NCBI GenBank assembly: GCA_964558395.1
Contig: CAZLDS010000002.1
Location: 25,624 to 89,623, forward strand
Source: CSP1-5 sp964558395
GTDB taxonomy: Bacteria; Methylomirabilota; Methylomirabilia; Methylomirabilales; CSP1-5
Direction: 5' to 3'
DNA: 64,000 nt
The first letter of the stretch is position 1, and every line of letters begins with the position of its first letter. The notes under the pieces are model-generated. The model had not been told where the DNA came from. It saw only the letters and a list, made by a program, of their open reading frames with translations, and searched no databases. Made by a program: the position numbers and the translations under genes. Positions 34,883 to 42,792 of the stretch are shown piece after piece.

Positions 34883-34982
34883 NNNNNNNNNNNNNNNNNN
34901 NNNNNNNNNNNNNNNNNNNNNNNNNNNNNNNNNNNNNNNNNNNNNNNNNNNNNNNNNNNNNNNNNNNNNNNNNNNNNNNNNN
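34883..34982. other. Scaffold gap of 100 Ns
   Basis: Exactly 100 undetermined bases, a conventional placeholder length. The identical 55-base flanks suggest that no real sequence is missing. Confidence 0.97.
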
Positions 34983-35037
34983 CGCGGTTAAAGATCATAG
35001 AGCTGTGAACCGGTGAACAGTGAACTGAACTAGGGGG
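34983..35037 (+). repeat. 55-base sequence repeated on both sides of the N gap (right copy)
   Basis: Identical to 34828-34882. The stop codon of the MEMO-family gene (35030-35032) lies within it, so in the left copy the same gene end would also appear. Confidence 0.9.
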
Positions 35038-36250
35038 GGAAGGCGGCGCTGCAGAAGCTCACGACCCCCTGAGGATCGGACGCCTGGCCGTAATGGAGAA
35101 GCTTCCCGGTTTGCCCTCTCACGCAGTGAAGCAGCGCATAGATGGGAGGGAGTCCACAGATGCGGCGGCGATCTCCGTCTCGGCTGACGGCGCGAAAGAA
35201 CCCTTCAGGGTCACCGGTAACCGCTGGTTCAAGCATCTGTCCATCCTCGTCCTCGATCCATTGGAGCAGCTGACGAGTCCTGGAACAGGAATCACCAAAG
35301 CGGGCACCCATGTGGGCCAGGTCGGCCCCGGCGATGAGGCAGGTGCGATCCTCCTGCGCGTGAAGGAGATCGCGCAGGGCCTCAAGGAAAGTGCGGACAT
35401 CGGGATCATCCGAGGGGAGCCTTCCTTCAAGGACGCATTCGTGGAATGAACCACACAAGATCGGAAGAATGCGGAAGGGACGCTTTCCATCAAGAAGGTG
35501 CTGAAGCAGGATGACCTGGAATTCGATGGAATGCTCAGCCCGGTGGGCAATGTCGTCCACGGACGACGCGCCAGGACAGCGCCGCCTCAATTCCTGGAAC
35601 CAGTCGCGGTCTGTCCGCACCTGACCAAGCGGTGTCTCGAAATCCTTCCCGCAGAGCGCAAAGGGCCTAGTGGTTCCGGTATGCGCTGTTCCAAAGATGA
35701 CGAATAGTTCGGCATCGGTGCGTTTTTCGAGTCCACGATAGGCCCACGCATATCCCACCGCTCCTCGCATGAAATCGATATGCGGCGCGATCAGCGCCCG
35801 AAGGGAGCCTTCGGCACGATCGTCGTTCCCGGCCGGACCTTCGGGATGCCGCAGCATGTGGTCCAAGATCTGGCAAAGCTCGGATGGTTCCGAGGGATAG
35901 GACTTGCCCGCGAGAAAGGCGGGGCGGGTCCTGGCGTGCCGAAAACCTTCCTCAAGGGCTCCCCGGTATTTGGTAAAGCGATCATTCTCAAGAAAGAAGT
36001 GCTCATCGAGCGTGGCGATGAGGTGTTCCACCTTTTCCCGAAAGAGAAGCGCCGCGTGCCGACGGACGTACGCAGCCTGGATGTCGAGGATGGAATGGTT
36101 GCCGTCGAACTGGCGGAGGATATCCGCGGCCGCGAGGGGGACAAAGAGGATGGCCTCGGCGTAATGCGTTGGATCACGGAGGCAGAGGACCTGCCTGCCG
36201 TCCACCTCCATAGGAAACGCCTCTACAGGCCTGAGTTTTGGATATTCCAT
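35030..36250 (-). CDS. MEMO1-family protein (AmmeMemoRadiSam system protein B)
   Basis: A 406-residue protein whose C-terminal two thirds is a MEMO domain related to extradiol dioxygenases: APHIDFMRGAVGYAWAYRGL, VIFGTAHTG, AEHSIEFQVILLQ and GADLAHMGARFG, containing the conserved histidines. The first 130 residues are an extra N-terminal region seen in longer bacterial members. In many genomes this protein occurs with an AMMECR1 protein and a radical SAM protein (AmmeMemoRadiSam system). Here a radical SAM gene lies just upstream, but it is of a different family (TIGR01212), so the classical trio is not demonstrated. Confidence 0.88.
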   Translation of the reverse strand: MEYPKLRPVEAFPMEVDGRQVLCLRDPTHYAEAILFVPLAAADILRQFDGNHSILDIQAAYVRRHAALLFREKVEHLIATLDEHFFLENDRFTKYRGALEEGFRHARTRPAFLAGKSYPSEPSELCQILDHMLRHPEGPAGNDDRAEGSLRALIAPHIDFMRGAVGYAWAYRGLEKRTDAELFVIFGTAHTGTTRPFALCGKDFETPLGQVRTDRDWFQELRRRCPGASSVDDIAHRAEHSIEFQVILLQHLLDGKRPFRILPILCGSFHECVLEGRLPSDDPDVRTFLEALRDLLHAQEDRTCLIAGADLAHMGARFGDSCSRTRQLLQWIEDEDGQMLEPAVTGDPEGFFRAVSRDGDRRRICGLPPIYALLHCVRGQTGKLLHYGQASDPQGVVSFCSAAFPP

Positions 36251-36261
36251 TGTGAGCCTGG

Positions 36262-37218
36262 TTAGGCACTACTGGGATACTGGGACGAGGCGGGCGCCCA
36301 TTGGCGTCCCTGGAAGGTCTCTCGTCGGTCGAGCTCTGCGTGGATCGCATTGAGCGCCTGCCACTTGCGGCGGGCCCACTGCGGGGCGAGAAGGAGGTCC
36401 CGCGGTGGGTCCCCGGTGAGCCGATGGATCACCATGCCTGGCGGGAGCAGCTCGAGTACGTCGCAGACGGTCTCGACGTATTCGATCATTGCCATCGGCC
36501 GATACTGTTCCTGGAGGTACATGTCAGCCAGCATCGTGTGTTTCAGCACATAGGTGAGATGGATTTTGATCCCGTCGAGGGGCAGGCCGGCGATCGCCCG
36601 CGCCGTTGCAAGCATGTCCGCCCTCGTCTCTCCTGGCAGGCCGAGCATGACGTGCGCGCAGGTATGGATCCCCCGCCCCGCGGTCCGGTGCAAGGCGTCA
36701 AGGAATTCCGCGAAGCCGTGGGCCCGGTTTACGCGCTCGAGCGTCCGGTCATGCATCGACTGCAGGCCGTATTCAACGGACACGTAGGTCCGCTGCGTAT
36801 ACGTCTGGAGGATATCGAGGACTGGATCCGGGACACAGTCAGGCCGCGTCCCAATCACCAATCCGACGATGTCGTCAACCGCGAGTGCCTCGTCATACAG
36901 TTGTGTAAGGGTCTCGGCGGGGGCGTACGTGTTCGTGTAGCGCTGGAAGTAAGCGAGAAACTTTTCCACCTTGTGCCGTTGGCGGAGAGAGGCCTTTCCC
37001 CGCTCGAGCTGCTCAGCAATCCTCGCTGTCCCCTGGGTGGAATGCCCCGAGCCCTGGTGGCAGAAGATGCACCCGCCGACCGCCTTGGTGCCGTCAAGGT
37101 TCGGACAGGTAAAGTGGGCATCCAAGGTAATCTTTTGAACGCGGCAGCCGAATTGTCGTTGGAGGAAGCCCCGGAGGTCGGTGTAGCGCTTGGTTTGTGT
37201 TGCCGAAGCTGATATCAT
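36262..37218 (-). CDS. TIGR01212-family radical SAM protein (YhcC-like)
   Basis: A 318-residue radical SAM protein of unknown reaction. LDAHFTCPNLDGTKAVGGC then IFC gives the family cluster cysteines (near residues 38-54), with QGSGHS following. The barrel has VEYGLQSMHDRTLERVNRAH and HVMLGLPGE, and the C-terminal HRLTGDPPRDLLLAPQW is characteristic of the YhcC group. It ends 11 bases before the MEMO-family gene on the same strand. The ATG at 37218 is divergent from mnmG. Confidence 0.92.
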   Translation of the reverse strand: MISASATQTKRYTDLRGFLQRQFGCRVQKITLDAHFTCPNLDGTKAVGGCIFCHQGSGHSTQGTARIAEQLERGKASLRQRHKVEKFLAYFQRYTNTYAPAETLTQLYDEALAVDDIVGLVIGTRPDCVPDPVLDILQTYTQRTYVSVEYGLQSMHDRTLERVNRAHGFAEFLDALHRTAGRGIHTCAHVMLGLPGETRADMLATARAIAGLPLDGIKIHLTYVLKHTMLADMYLQEQYRPMAMIEYVETVCDVLELLPPGMVIHRLTGDPPRDLLLAPQWARRKWQALNAIHAELDRRETFQGRQWAPASSQYPSSA

Positions 37219-37278
37219 GGCCGCTGTATATTAGCGCGGTCGCTTGTTGAATTGCAAGCCATCAGCTGTCGGCAACCT

Positions 37279-37357
37279 CAGGACTGAGCGATGAGGACTG
37301 AGGCTCAAACCTCAGCACTCAGTCCTCGGTCCTGTTCTCGAACTCAGTCCTCGGCAC
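37279..37357 (+). repeat. Intergenic repeat family member A (inverted heptamers)
   Basis: Units of ACTGAGG/GATGAGG and their complement CTCAGTC form imperfect arms around CTCAAA; 19 of 25 bases pair. Closely related to member B (42793) and to member C (39287) in the opposite orientation. Lies between the radical SAM gene and mnmG. Confidence 0.8.
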
Positions 37358-37393
37358 TGTGTGTAAATCGCGGACAGCTTTGGAGAATAAACG

Positions 37394-39286
37394 GTGCCCG
37401 ACGACGCATATGACGTAATTGTGGTGGGGGCAGGACACGCCGGCTGCGAGGCCGCGTTGGTCTCAGCCCGTCTCGGCTGCCGGACCCTCCTGATTACGCT
37501 TGACCTCGATACCATTGCCGCCATGCCCTGTAGCCCGTCGATCGGTGGCACGGCGAAGGGACAGCTCGTCCGGGAGATTGATGCGTTGGGGGGTGAGATG
37601 GCCCGGGTGACGGATCAGACCGGGCTGCAGTTCCGGATCCTGAATGCCTCGAAGGGCCCGGCGGTCCGGTCGTCTCGGGTCATGTGTGACAAGCGACAGT
37701 ATCATCTGGCAATGCGCCGGGTCCTGGAAGCACAGGAAGGATTGGATCTCCGTCGGGCGAGAGGGGACCGGCTGATCGTCGAGAAAGGGCGGATCATCGG
37801 GCTCGTGGATCATGATGGGACCTTCTTCGGCGCCCGGGCCGTCCTGATCACCGCCGGGACATTTATGAGGGGACTCATTCATGTCGGCTCGAAGAATCTC
37901 TCCGGCGGCCGGATGGGCGAGCAACCCTGCCATACCCTGTCCGACTCCCTCCGGGAGCTCGGCTTTGCGCTGGGTCGGTTTAAGACCGGGACGCCGCCCC
38001 GGCTGAGACGGGATTCTCTGAACTTTGCCCGCATGGAGCGGCAAGAGGGGGATGCGGAGCCGCGCCCCTTGTCCCACGCTACCCCACGACTCGATCTCAC
38101 GCAACTCCCCTGCTACATCACATACACCACGGCGAGGACCCACGAAATCATCCGGCGAAACCTCGACCGCTCGGCGCTGTACGGGGGAGCCATCAAGGGG
38201 ACGGGGGCTCGGTATTGCCCTTCCCTGGAGGATAAGGTGGTCCGCTTTGGTGAGAAGGATCGGCACCAGGTGATCGTCCAAGCCGAGGGGCGCGACTCGG
38301 AGGTCTTTTATCCAGGTGGCCTGGGGAATAGCATGCCCTTTGACGTCCAGGCGGAGCTCGTGCACTCGGTGCCCGGGCTGGAAGAGGCAGAATTTGTCCG
38401 CCCCGCGTACGCGCTCGAGTACGATTTTGTGTATCCCCACCAGCTTCACATCACCCTTGAGACCAAGCATGTCCACGGGCTGTATACCGCGGGGCAGATC
38501 AATGGAACCTCCGGGTACGAGGAGGCGGCAGCCCAGGGATTCTGGGCCGGGGTCAATGCCGTCCTCAAGATCCAGGGGCGTCCGCCATTTGTCCTCGAAC
38601 GTGCGGAGGCTTACATGGCGGTGCTTGTGGACGATCTGGTAACTCGGGGGACCGATGAGCCTTACCGGATGCTCACCTCTCGGGCCGAGTGCCGTCTGCT
38701 GCTCCGAGAGGACAACGCCGATCTTCGTCTGATGGAAAAGGGCTATCATCTCGGTTTGATCTCCGGGGAACGGTACGCACGTGTGGAAGCAAAGCGTCGG
38801 AAGATCCACAAGACGCTGGACTGGATCAAGAGCCGAAAGATCCGTCCCACGCCAGAAGTCAACGCGATTTTGGCCCAATGTGGAACGACTCCGATCAGTG
38901 AAGTCGTTCCCATGGTTCAACTCTTACGGCGGTCGGAGGTCCGTTACGCGGACCTCATGGTCATGGCCGGAGAGATTGACCGTGCGGATCCGGAAGTCTC
39001 CCACCAGGTAGAGGTGCAGATTAAATACCAAGGGTACATCGACCGACAGCTTCAGGAGGTGGAAAGGTTCAAGCGGCTCGAGGCCAGACGGATTCCCGAG
39101 GATATTGATTACCACGCGATCCCCGGACTCTCCAATGAGGTGCGACAGAAGCTCGGCGCGATCCGCCCCATCTCCATTGGACAGGCCTCCCGCATCTCTG
39201 GGATGACCCCCGCGGCCCTGTCCCTCCTCCTCGTGTACCTTGAACGCCGCCGCACCGGAGCCGCCCTGAGAGTGTCGAAAGGCTGA
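37394..39286 (+). CDS. mnmG: tRNA uridine-5-carboxymethylaminomethyl modification enzyme MnmG (GidA)
   Basis: A 630-residue FAD enzyme that with MnmE modifies U34 in tRNA. It has the dinucleotide motif VIVVGAGHAGCEAALVSARLG at the N-terminus, CSPSIGGTAKGQLVREIDALGG, GTFMRGLIHVG, the conserved GARYCPSLEDKVVRF, and the C-terminal helical MnmE-binding part with GMTPAALSLLLVYLE. The GTG start has no strong ribosome site. It is bracketed by members A and C of an intergenic repeat in opposite orientations. Confidence 0.98.
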   Translation: MPDDAYDVIVVGAGHAGCEAALVSARLGCRTLLITLDLDTIAAMPCSPSIGGTAKGQLVREIDALGGEMARVTDQTGLQFRILNASKGPAVRSSRVMCDKRQYHLAMRRVLEAQEGLDLRRARGDRLIVEKGRIIGLVDHDGTFFGARAVLITAGTFMRGLIHVGSKNLSGGRMGEQPCHTLSDSLRELGFALGRFKTGTPPRLRRDSLNFARMERQEGDAEPRPLSHATPRLDLTQLPCYITYTTARTHEIIRRNLDRSALYGGAIKGTGARYCPSLEDKVVRFGEKDRHQVIVQAEGRDSEVFYPGGLGNSMPFDVQAELVHSVPGLEEAEFVRPAYALEYDFVYPHQLHITLETKHVHGLYTAGQINGTSGYEEAAAQGFWAGVNAVLKIQGRPPFVLERAEAYMAVLVDDLVTRGTDEPYRMLTSRAECRLLLREDNADLRLMEKGYHLGLISGERYARVEAKRRKIHKTLDWIKSRKIRPTPEVNAILAQCGTTPISEVVPMVQLLRRSEVRYADLMVMAGEIDRADPEVSHQVEVQIKYQGYIDRQLQEVERFKRLEARRIPEDIDYHAIPGLSNEVRQKLGAIRPISIGQASRISGMTPAALSLLLVYLERRRTGAALRVSKG

Positions 39287-39384
39287 GGGCCGAGTCGGAG
39301 AACAGGATTGAGGACTGAGTGCTGAGGTTTGAGCCTGAGTCCTCGTAGTCGCCCTTGTCTCAGTCCTCATTGCTCAGTCCTGAC
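39287..39384 (-). repeat. Intergenic repeat family member C (inverted orientation)
   Basis: The reverse complement matches members A and B over most of its length, including ACCTCAGCACTCAGTCCTC. It begins directly after the mnmG stop and ends a few bases before the ribosome site of the GTPase gene. Confidence 0.8.
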
Positions 39385-39400
39385 ATGGCTGGAGGAAACC

Positions 39401-40390
39401 ATGCCGGCAAATCTCCCTCCACAATATCTCGAGGCCGAAAGGCGATACCGCCAGGCGAAGCAGCCCCCGGAAAGGATTCGGGCCCTTGAGGAGATGCTGG
39501 CCCTCATTCCCAAGCACAAGGGGACCGAGAAACTCCAGGCGGATCTGAAGCGACGGCTCTCGAAAGTCAAGGCCGAACTCGAAAGGCGTCCGGCGACCAA
39601 ACGGGGCACTGGAATCTATGTGGAGCGAGAGGGGATTGGTCAAGCGGTGCTCGTAGGTGGGCCGAACGTGGGGAAGTCCGCTTTGGTCCATTGCCTCACC
39701 AACGCCAAACCGGAGATCGCGGACTACCCCTATACCACGCGCAGGCCACTGTCCGGAATGCTCGTGTTCGAAAATGTGAAGATCCAGCTGGTGGACCTTC
39801 CCGCGGTCGCACCCGGCCTCGTCGAGGGATGGGTCCTGAGCATTGTCCGAAACGCCGATCTCGTCCTCTGGGTCGTGGACCTGGGATCCGACGATCTTCT
39901 CGAACAGGTGGAGACGACCGAAAAGATCCTCGCACAGGCCAAGATCTTCCCCGGAGGAGCGCGGGAAGGCGTGGAGCTCACGGAGCCGGGCCAGGTCATG
40001 AAACGGGTCCTCGTGGTGGTGAATAAGGCAGACCTCGCCGGGGCCGCGGATCGGTTCCTGCTCCTCCAACAGCACTCGGGCGGACGCTTTCCCCTCCTGA
40101 TGGTCTCTGCGCTTGCGGGCACGGGTGTGGACACGATCGGGCCCCGGCTGTACGAGGCGTTGGAGGTGGTCCGGATCTACACGAAGGCTCCCGGCAAGGC
40201 GGCGGACTTTTCCCATCCGGTAACTCTGCCCAAAGGGACCACGCTGCTTGAGGCCGCCGAAGTGATTCATAAGGACTTTGCGGCCAAGCTCAAGTACGCG
40301 CGGGTCTGGGGGGCCGGTAAGTTCGAGGGGCAACGGGTCCACCGGGACTACAGGGTGCACGAAGGCGATGTCATCGAATTCCATATCTAA
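39401..40390 (+). CDS. TGS-domain GTPase (Obg/DRG-like)
   Basis: A 329-residue GTPase. After a basic helical N-terminal region (residues 1-75) the G domain has G1 GGPNVGKSALV, YPYTTRRPL in the switch region, G3 VDLPAVAPG and G4 NKAD. The C-terminal residues about 265-329 form a TGS domain (LPKGTTLLEAAEVIHKDF to HEGDVIEFHI). It resembles archaeal/eukaryotic DRG more than bacterial ObgE and lacks the Obg glycine-rich domain. G3 has Leu-Pro-Ala in place of TPG. GGAGGAAACC precedes the ATG at 39401; an upstream frame is within the repeat. Confidence 0.9.
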   Translation: MPANLPPQYLEAERRYRQAKQPPERIRALEEMLALIPKHKGTEKLQADLKRRLSKVKAELERRPATKRGTGIYVEREGIGQAVLVGGPNVGKSALVHCLTNAKPEIADYPYTTRRPLSGMLVFENVKIQLVDLPAVAPGLVEGWVLSIVRNADLVLWVVDLGSDDLLEQVETTEKILAQAKIFPGGAREGVELTEPGQVMKRVLVVVNKADLAGAADRFLLLQQHSGGRFPLLMVSALAGTGVDTIGPRLYEALEVVRIYTKAPGKAADFSHPVTLPKGTTLLEAAEVIHKDFAAKLKYARVWGAGKFEGQRVHRDYRVHEGDVIEFHI

Positions 40391-40401
40391 TAATTAATTA
40401 A

Positions 40402-40448
40402 GCTGTCAGCAAAATTGTGTTTCATGCTGATTGCCGACAGCCGACAGC
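40402..40448 (+). repeat. Intergenic hairpin with repeated GCCGACA heptamer
   Basis: GCTGTCAGC (40402-40410) can pair, with one mismatch, with GCCGACAGC (40433-40441 or 40440-40448); the unit GCCGACA occurs twice in tandem. Related words occur at 37264 and 42780. Lies between the GTPase gene and tenA, without a U tract. Confidence 0.55.
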
Positions 40449-40476
40449 TGTCTTGTGCTGTCCCATGGAGGGAAGC

Positions 40477-41145
40477 GTGAGCTTTTCTGCATTGCTATGG
40501 AAGAAGGCGGAGCCGATCTGGCAAAAGACCCTGCATCATCCCTTTGTGCGTGGGATCGGGGATGGGACGTTAGATGTCGAGAAATTTAAGTTCTACATTC
40601 GCCAGGATTACGTCTTTCTTGTCGAATACAGCCGGGTGCTCGCTCTGGCGACGGCCAAGGGGTCCGATCTCGCAACGATGGAAAAGTTCGCCGCGCTGCT
40701 CCACGCGACCTTGCACACCGAGATGGCGCTGCATCGGAGCTACGCCGAAAAATTCGGGATCAGTCGGGCAGACCTTGAGCAAACGAACTCGGCCCCGACC
40801 GCCGTCGCGTACACTCGACATCTCCTTGGCGTAGCCGCGTTGGGAAGCCTTGGAGAAATTGTTGCCTCACTGTTCCCTTGTCAGTGGGGATACTGCGAAA
40901 TTGGATCGACCCTGGCAGAGCAGGGAGAACCTCCACATCAGCCCCTCTATGGAGAGTGGATCCGGGCATATGCCTCGCCGGAGTTTGCAACTTTGGCCCA
41001 GTGGATCCGCACAGTCCTGGATTCTTTGGGGGAAGCGGCAGGGGCGCTAGAGCGGGTTCGGATGGAGGAATATTTCGTACTTAGTGCGAGGTACGAACAC
41101 GCCTTCTGGGATATGAGCTGGCGGATGGAGGAGTGGCCCATCTGA
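40477..41145 (+). CDS. tenA: TenA-family aminopyrimidine aminohydrolase (thiaminase II)
   Basis: A 222-residue helical enzyme salvaging degraded thiamine pyrimidines. The family pattern is present: HHPFVRGIGDGTLDVEKFKF, YIRQDYVFLVEYSRVLALA and FPCQWGYCEIG. In the last segment a Cys (near residue 132) fits the catalytic cysteine position, and EEYFVLSARYEHAFWDMSW carries the terminal acidic residue. The GTG at 40477 has ATGGAGGGAAGC upstream; the ATG at 40465 overlaps that ribosome site and is less likely. thiD is far away at 7264. Confidence 0.92.
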   Translation: MSFSALLWKKAEPIWQKTLHHPFVRGIGDGTLDVEKFKFYIRQDYVFLVEYSRVLALATAKGSDLATMEKFAALLHATLHTEMALHRSYAEKFGISRADLEQTNSAPTAVAYTRHLLGVAALGSLGEIVASLFPCQWGYCEIGSTLAEQGEPPHQPLYGEWIRAYASPEFATLAQWIRTVLDSLGEAAGALERVRMEEYFVLSARYEHAFWDMSWRMEEWPI

Positions 41146-41219
41146 AGTAAACGCACAAGAGTGCGTTTACTTCAGAGCAACGGAACTGGAATAGTGGAAC
41201 AGTGGACCGAGGGAAGGCA

Positions 41220-41798
41220 ATGGCGCGGCCGCATCGGCGCACAGATTGGCGAGTCCTCAAAAGGGCTACCGCGTTTTCCTGCCCCTGGTACCGGATCGCT
41301 AAGGAGAAGATCCGGCTCCCCACTGATCAGGTCATTGACTACTACTATGTGACGATCCCGCCTTCGGTCATGGTGGTTCCAATCACCGCGGACGGGCGGA
41401 TGGTTTTGCTCCGCCAATACCGATATCCGACTCGATCCTTCGGCTACGAGCTGCCGGGGGGGAACACCGACGGGAAGCCCCCGCTGGCGACCGGGAAGGA
41501 GGAGCTGCGCCAGGAAACGGGCTACCGGGCCTGGCGGTGGAGGCGTCTCGGGCGCTTTCATCCGTACTCGGGGATGAGCGACGAAGTCTGCTATGTCTAT
41601 CTCGCCACGGCACTCGAGCCCGGCAGACAGTATCTCGAGGAGCGGGAGTTTATCCAGGTGATCACGATGCCGATCCGCGAGGTGTACCGACGGGTAGAAC
41701 GCGATCGCATCCAGGATGGGATGACACTCGCCAGTCTCCTCCTGGCGCGTCCCTACGTACTGAAGGGCAACCCGCTCAGGCGCAGGCGCCTAGTCTAA
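41220..41798 (+). CDS. Nudix-hydrolase-like protein with an imperfect Nudix box
   Basis: A 192-residue protein resembling ADP-ribose pyrophosphatases: VMVVPITADGRMVLLRQYRYPT then ELPGGNTDGKPP. The Nudix box is degenerate. The usual REUxEExGU part reads EELRQETGY, so one of the two metal-binding Glu is Gln, the conserved Arg is Glu, and the upstream Gly-Glu reads Gly-Lys. The activity may be lost or changed. GAGGGAAGG precedes the ATG at 41220. The gene overlaps the end of the convergent selenoprotein candidate by nine bases. Confidence 0.82.
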   Translation: MARPHRRTDWRVLKRATAFSCPWYRIAKEKIRLPTDQVIDYYYVTIPPSVMVVPITADGRMVLLRQYRYPTRSFGYELPGGNTDGKPPLATGKEELRQETGYRAWRWRRLGRFHPYSGMSDEVCYVYLATALEPGRQYLEEREFIQVITMPIREVYRRVERDRIQDGMTLASLLLARPYVLKGNPLRRRRLV

Positions 41799-42152
41799 TC
41801 TGGACACTCCCGGAGAGAGGATCCGGCGGTACAGCCCCTCGGTAAATCCTCGGATCAGGATCGGTCCCCGGGAAAGGACCGGGACGCGAAGCCTGCCATC
41901 TCGGTGAATGAGATACTGGTGGATCTCGTCGTCGCTGATCTCGGCCTGGTCGAAATCCCATTCATGGATTGCGGATCCGACTTTGACCCAGAGCCTCCGG
42001 TGTCGCCGGACCAACTCCGCAGTCGCTTGGGAGCCCAGAGGTTGTGTAGAAATCTCGTGAATCTGGACCGGGATTCCGTGGCGCGAGAGAAACTCCCTCG
42101 CCTCAACGCACGTGGGTCACCCCTCCAGATTATAGAGAATCGCATCGACCAT
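41790..42152 (-). CDS. Candidate selenoprotein: ArsC/Spx-like thioredoxin-fold protein with UxxC motif
   Basis: Read through one in-frame UGA (42119-42117), this frame gives a 120-residue protein starting MVDAILYNLEG, then U12-P-T-C15, then VEAREFLSRHGIPVQIHEI. The N-terminal beta strand, CxxC position and following helix fit an ArsC/Spx/glutaredoxin-type fold. The C-terminal half (ISDDEIHQYL, RVPVLSRGPILIRGFTEGL) matches the ArsC/Spx end, where RP-type residues precede a GF motif. The UGA sits exactly where the first Cys of CxxC is expected. A stem-loop follows 14 bases later. No frameshift is needed. The start has a diffuse purine-rich site; an in-frame ATG 33 bases further upstream (42185) is possible. 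The alternative is an ordinary gene with a nonsense mutation or sequencing error. Confidence 0.72.
42080..42102 (-). promoter_or_regulatory. SECIS-like stem-loop after the in-frame UGA
   Basis: On the minus strand, GGCGAGGGAG (42102-42093) pairs with CTCTCGCGCC (42089-42080): nine of ten positions pair, including one G-U, with an A-G mismatch in the middle. The loop is UUU, or GUUUC if the top G-C pair opens. It begins 14 bases after the UGA and its loop is about 24 bases away, a spacing usual for bacterial SECIS elements. Confidence 0.55.
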
Positions 42153-42289
42153 ACCGTGGCCCCCCCTTCCTTTTTCGGCGAGCATCCTATCATGAGTTTC
42201 TTTGACAGAGAAGGTGTTGACAGGATTTGCGAAACGATCCCCTCCTTTGGTAGAGTACAGGTGAATTCTCAATCTTTTCGGCACTGATC

Positions 42290-42763
42290 ATGCCTGAACT
42301 GACTGCCAACAACGCACGCTTCCGCCACTACCGGTCGGTCCGCTGGGTTCTCCCGGAGGGCCCCTTGCGAGGGGAGGCCTACCTGCCGGTCGTGGAGGCT
42401 GATGAGTGCTCCGGGTGTCCCGTGTGCGAGCGAACCGCCGGTTGGTTCATGGAGTTTGCCTGTATCGCTCGGGACCTCATCGGTACCAACCTCCGTGATT
42501 GTTTGCACTGGCGAAGCCTCTACGACAACCCGCAACCCCTGATTGTCGCTGCCTCCATTCTCCAGCAGGTCAACCGGCGGACGATCGCCCAGTTACGGGA
42601 AGCGTATTATGCGATTTCCGAAGACGTCCGTCCCTTCCTGGAGGAAGTCTGGCCTCATGATCGGGGCCTCTCCCAGAGCGAGCGCTTCGAGGACCGCCTG
42701 ACCATTGTGGAGCGCATGGTCGAGCTCTGGGAGGATGGCCAGTTCGTGGGCTGGCCGAGCTAG
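42290..42763 (+). CDS. Conserved-looking protein with a CxxCxxC motif, function unknown
   Basis: A 157-residue soluble protein. Near residue 40 it has ECSGCPVCERTAGWF, a cysteine cluster that could bind zinc or an Fe-S centre; a further Cys lies near residue 59. The remainder is helical, rich in Glu, Arg and Trp (LREAYYAISEDVRPFLEEVW). There is no obvious ribosome site before the ATG. It is divergent from the selenoprotein candidate. I recognise no family. Confidence 0.7.
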   Translation: MPELTANNARFRHYRSVRWVLPEGPLRGEAYLPVVEADECSGCPVCERTAGWFMEFACIARDLIGTNLRDCLHWRSLYDNPQPLIVAASILQQVNRRTIAQLREAYYAISEDVRPFLEEVWPHDRGLSQSERFEDRLTIVERMVELWEDGQFVGWPS

Positions 42764-42792
42764 TCCCTTTTCAGCCGCCGCTGTCAGCCGTC

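Noticed and set aside
34883..34982. A biologically meaningful gap
   Set aside because: The identical 55-base flanks and the round 100-N size point to a scaffolding artefact.
37463..38920. A 485-codon minus-strand frame within mnmG
   Set aside because: Antisense to mnmG, which is complete with all motifs; composition is that of a shadow frame.
41855..42193. A 112-codon minus-strand frame over the selenoprotein region
   Set aside because: It is Arg/Ser-rich with no motif and out of frame; the read-through frame gives a coherent thioredoxin fold instead.
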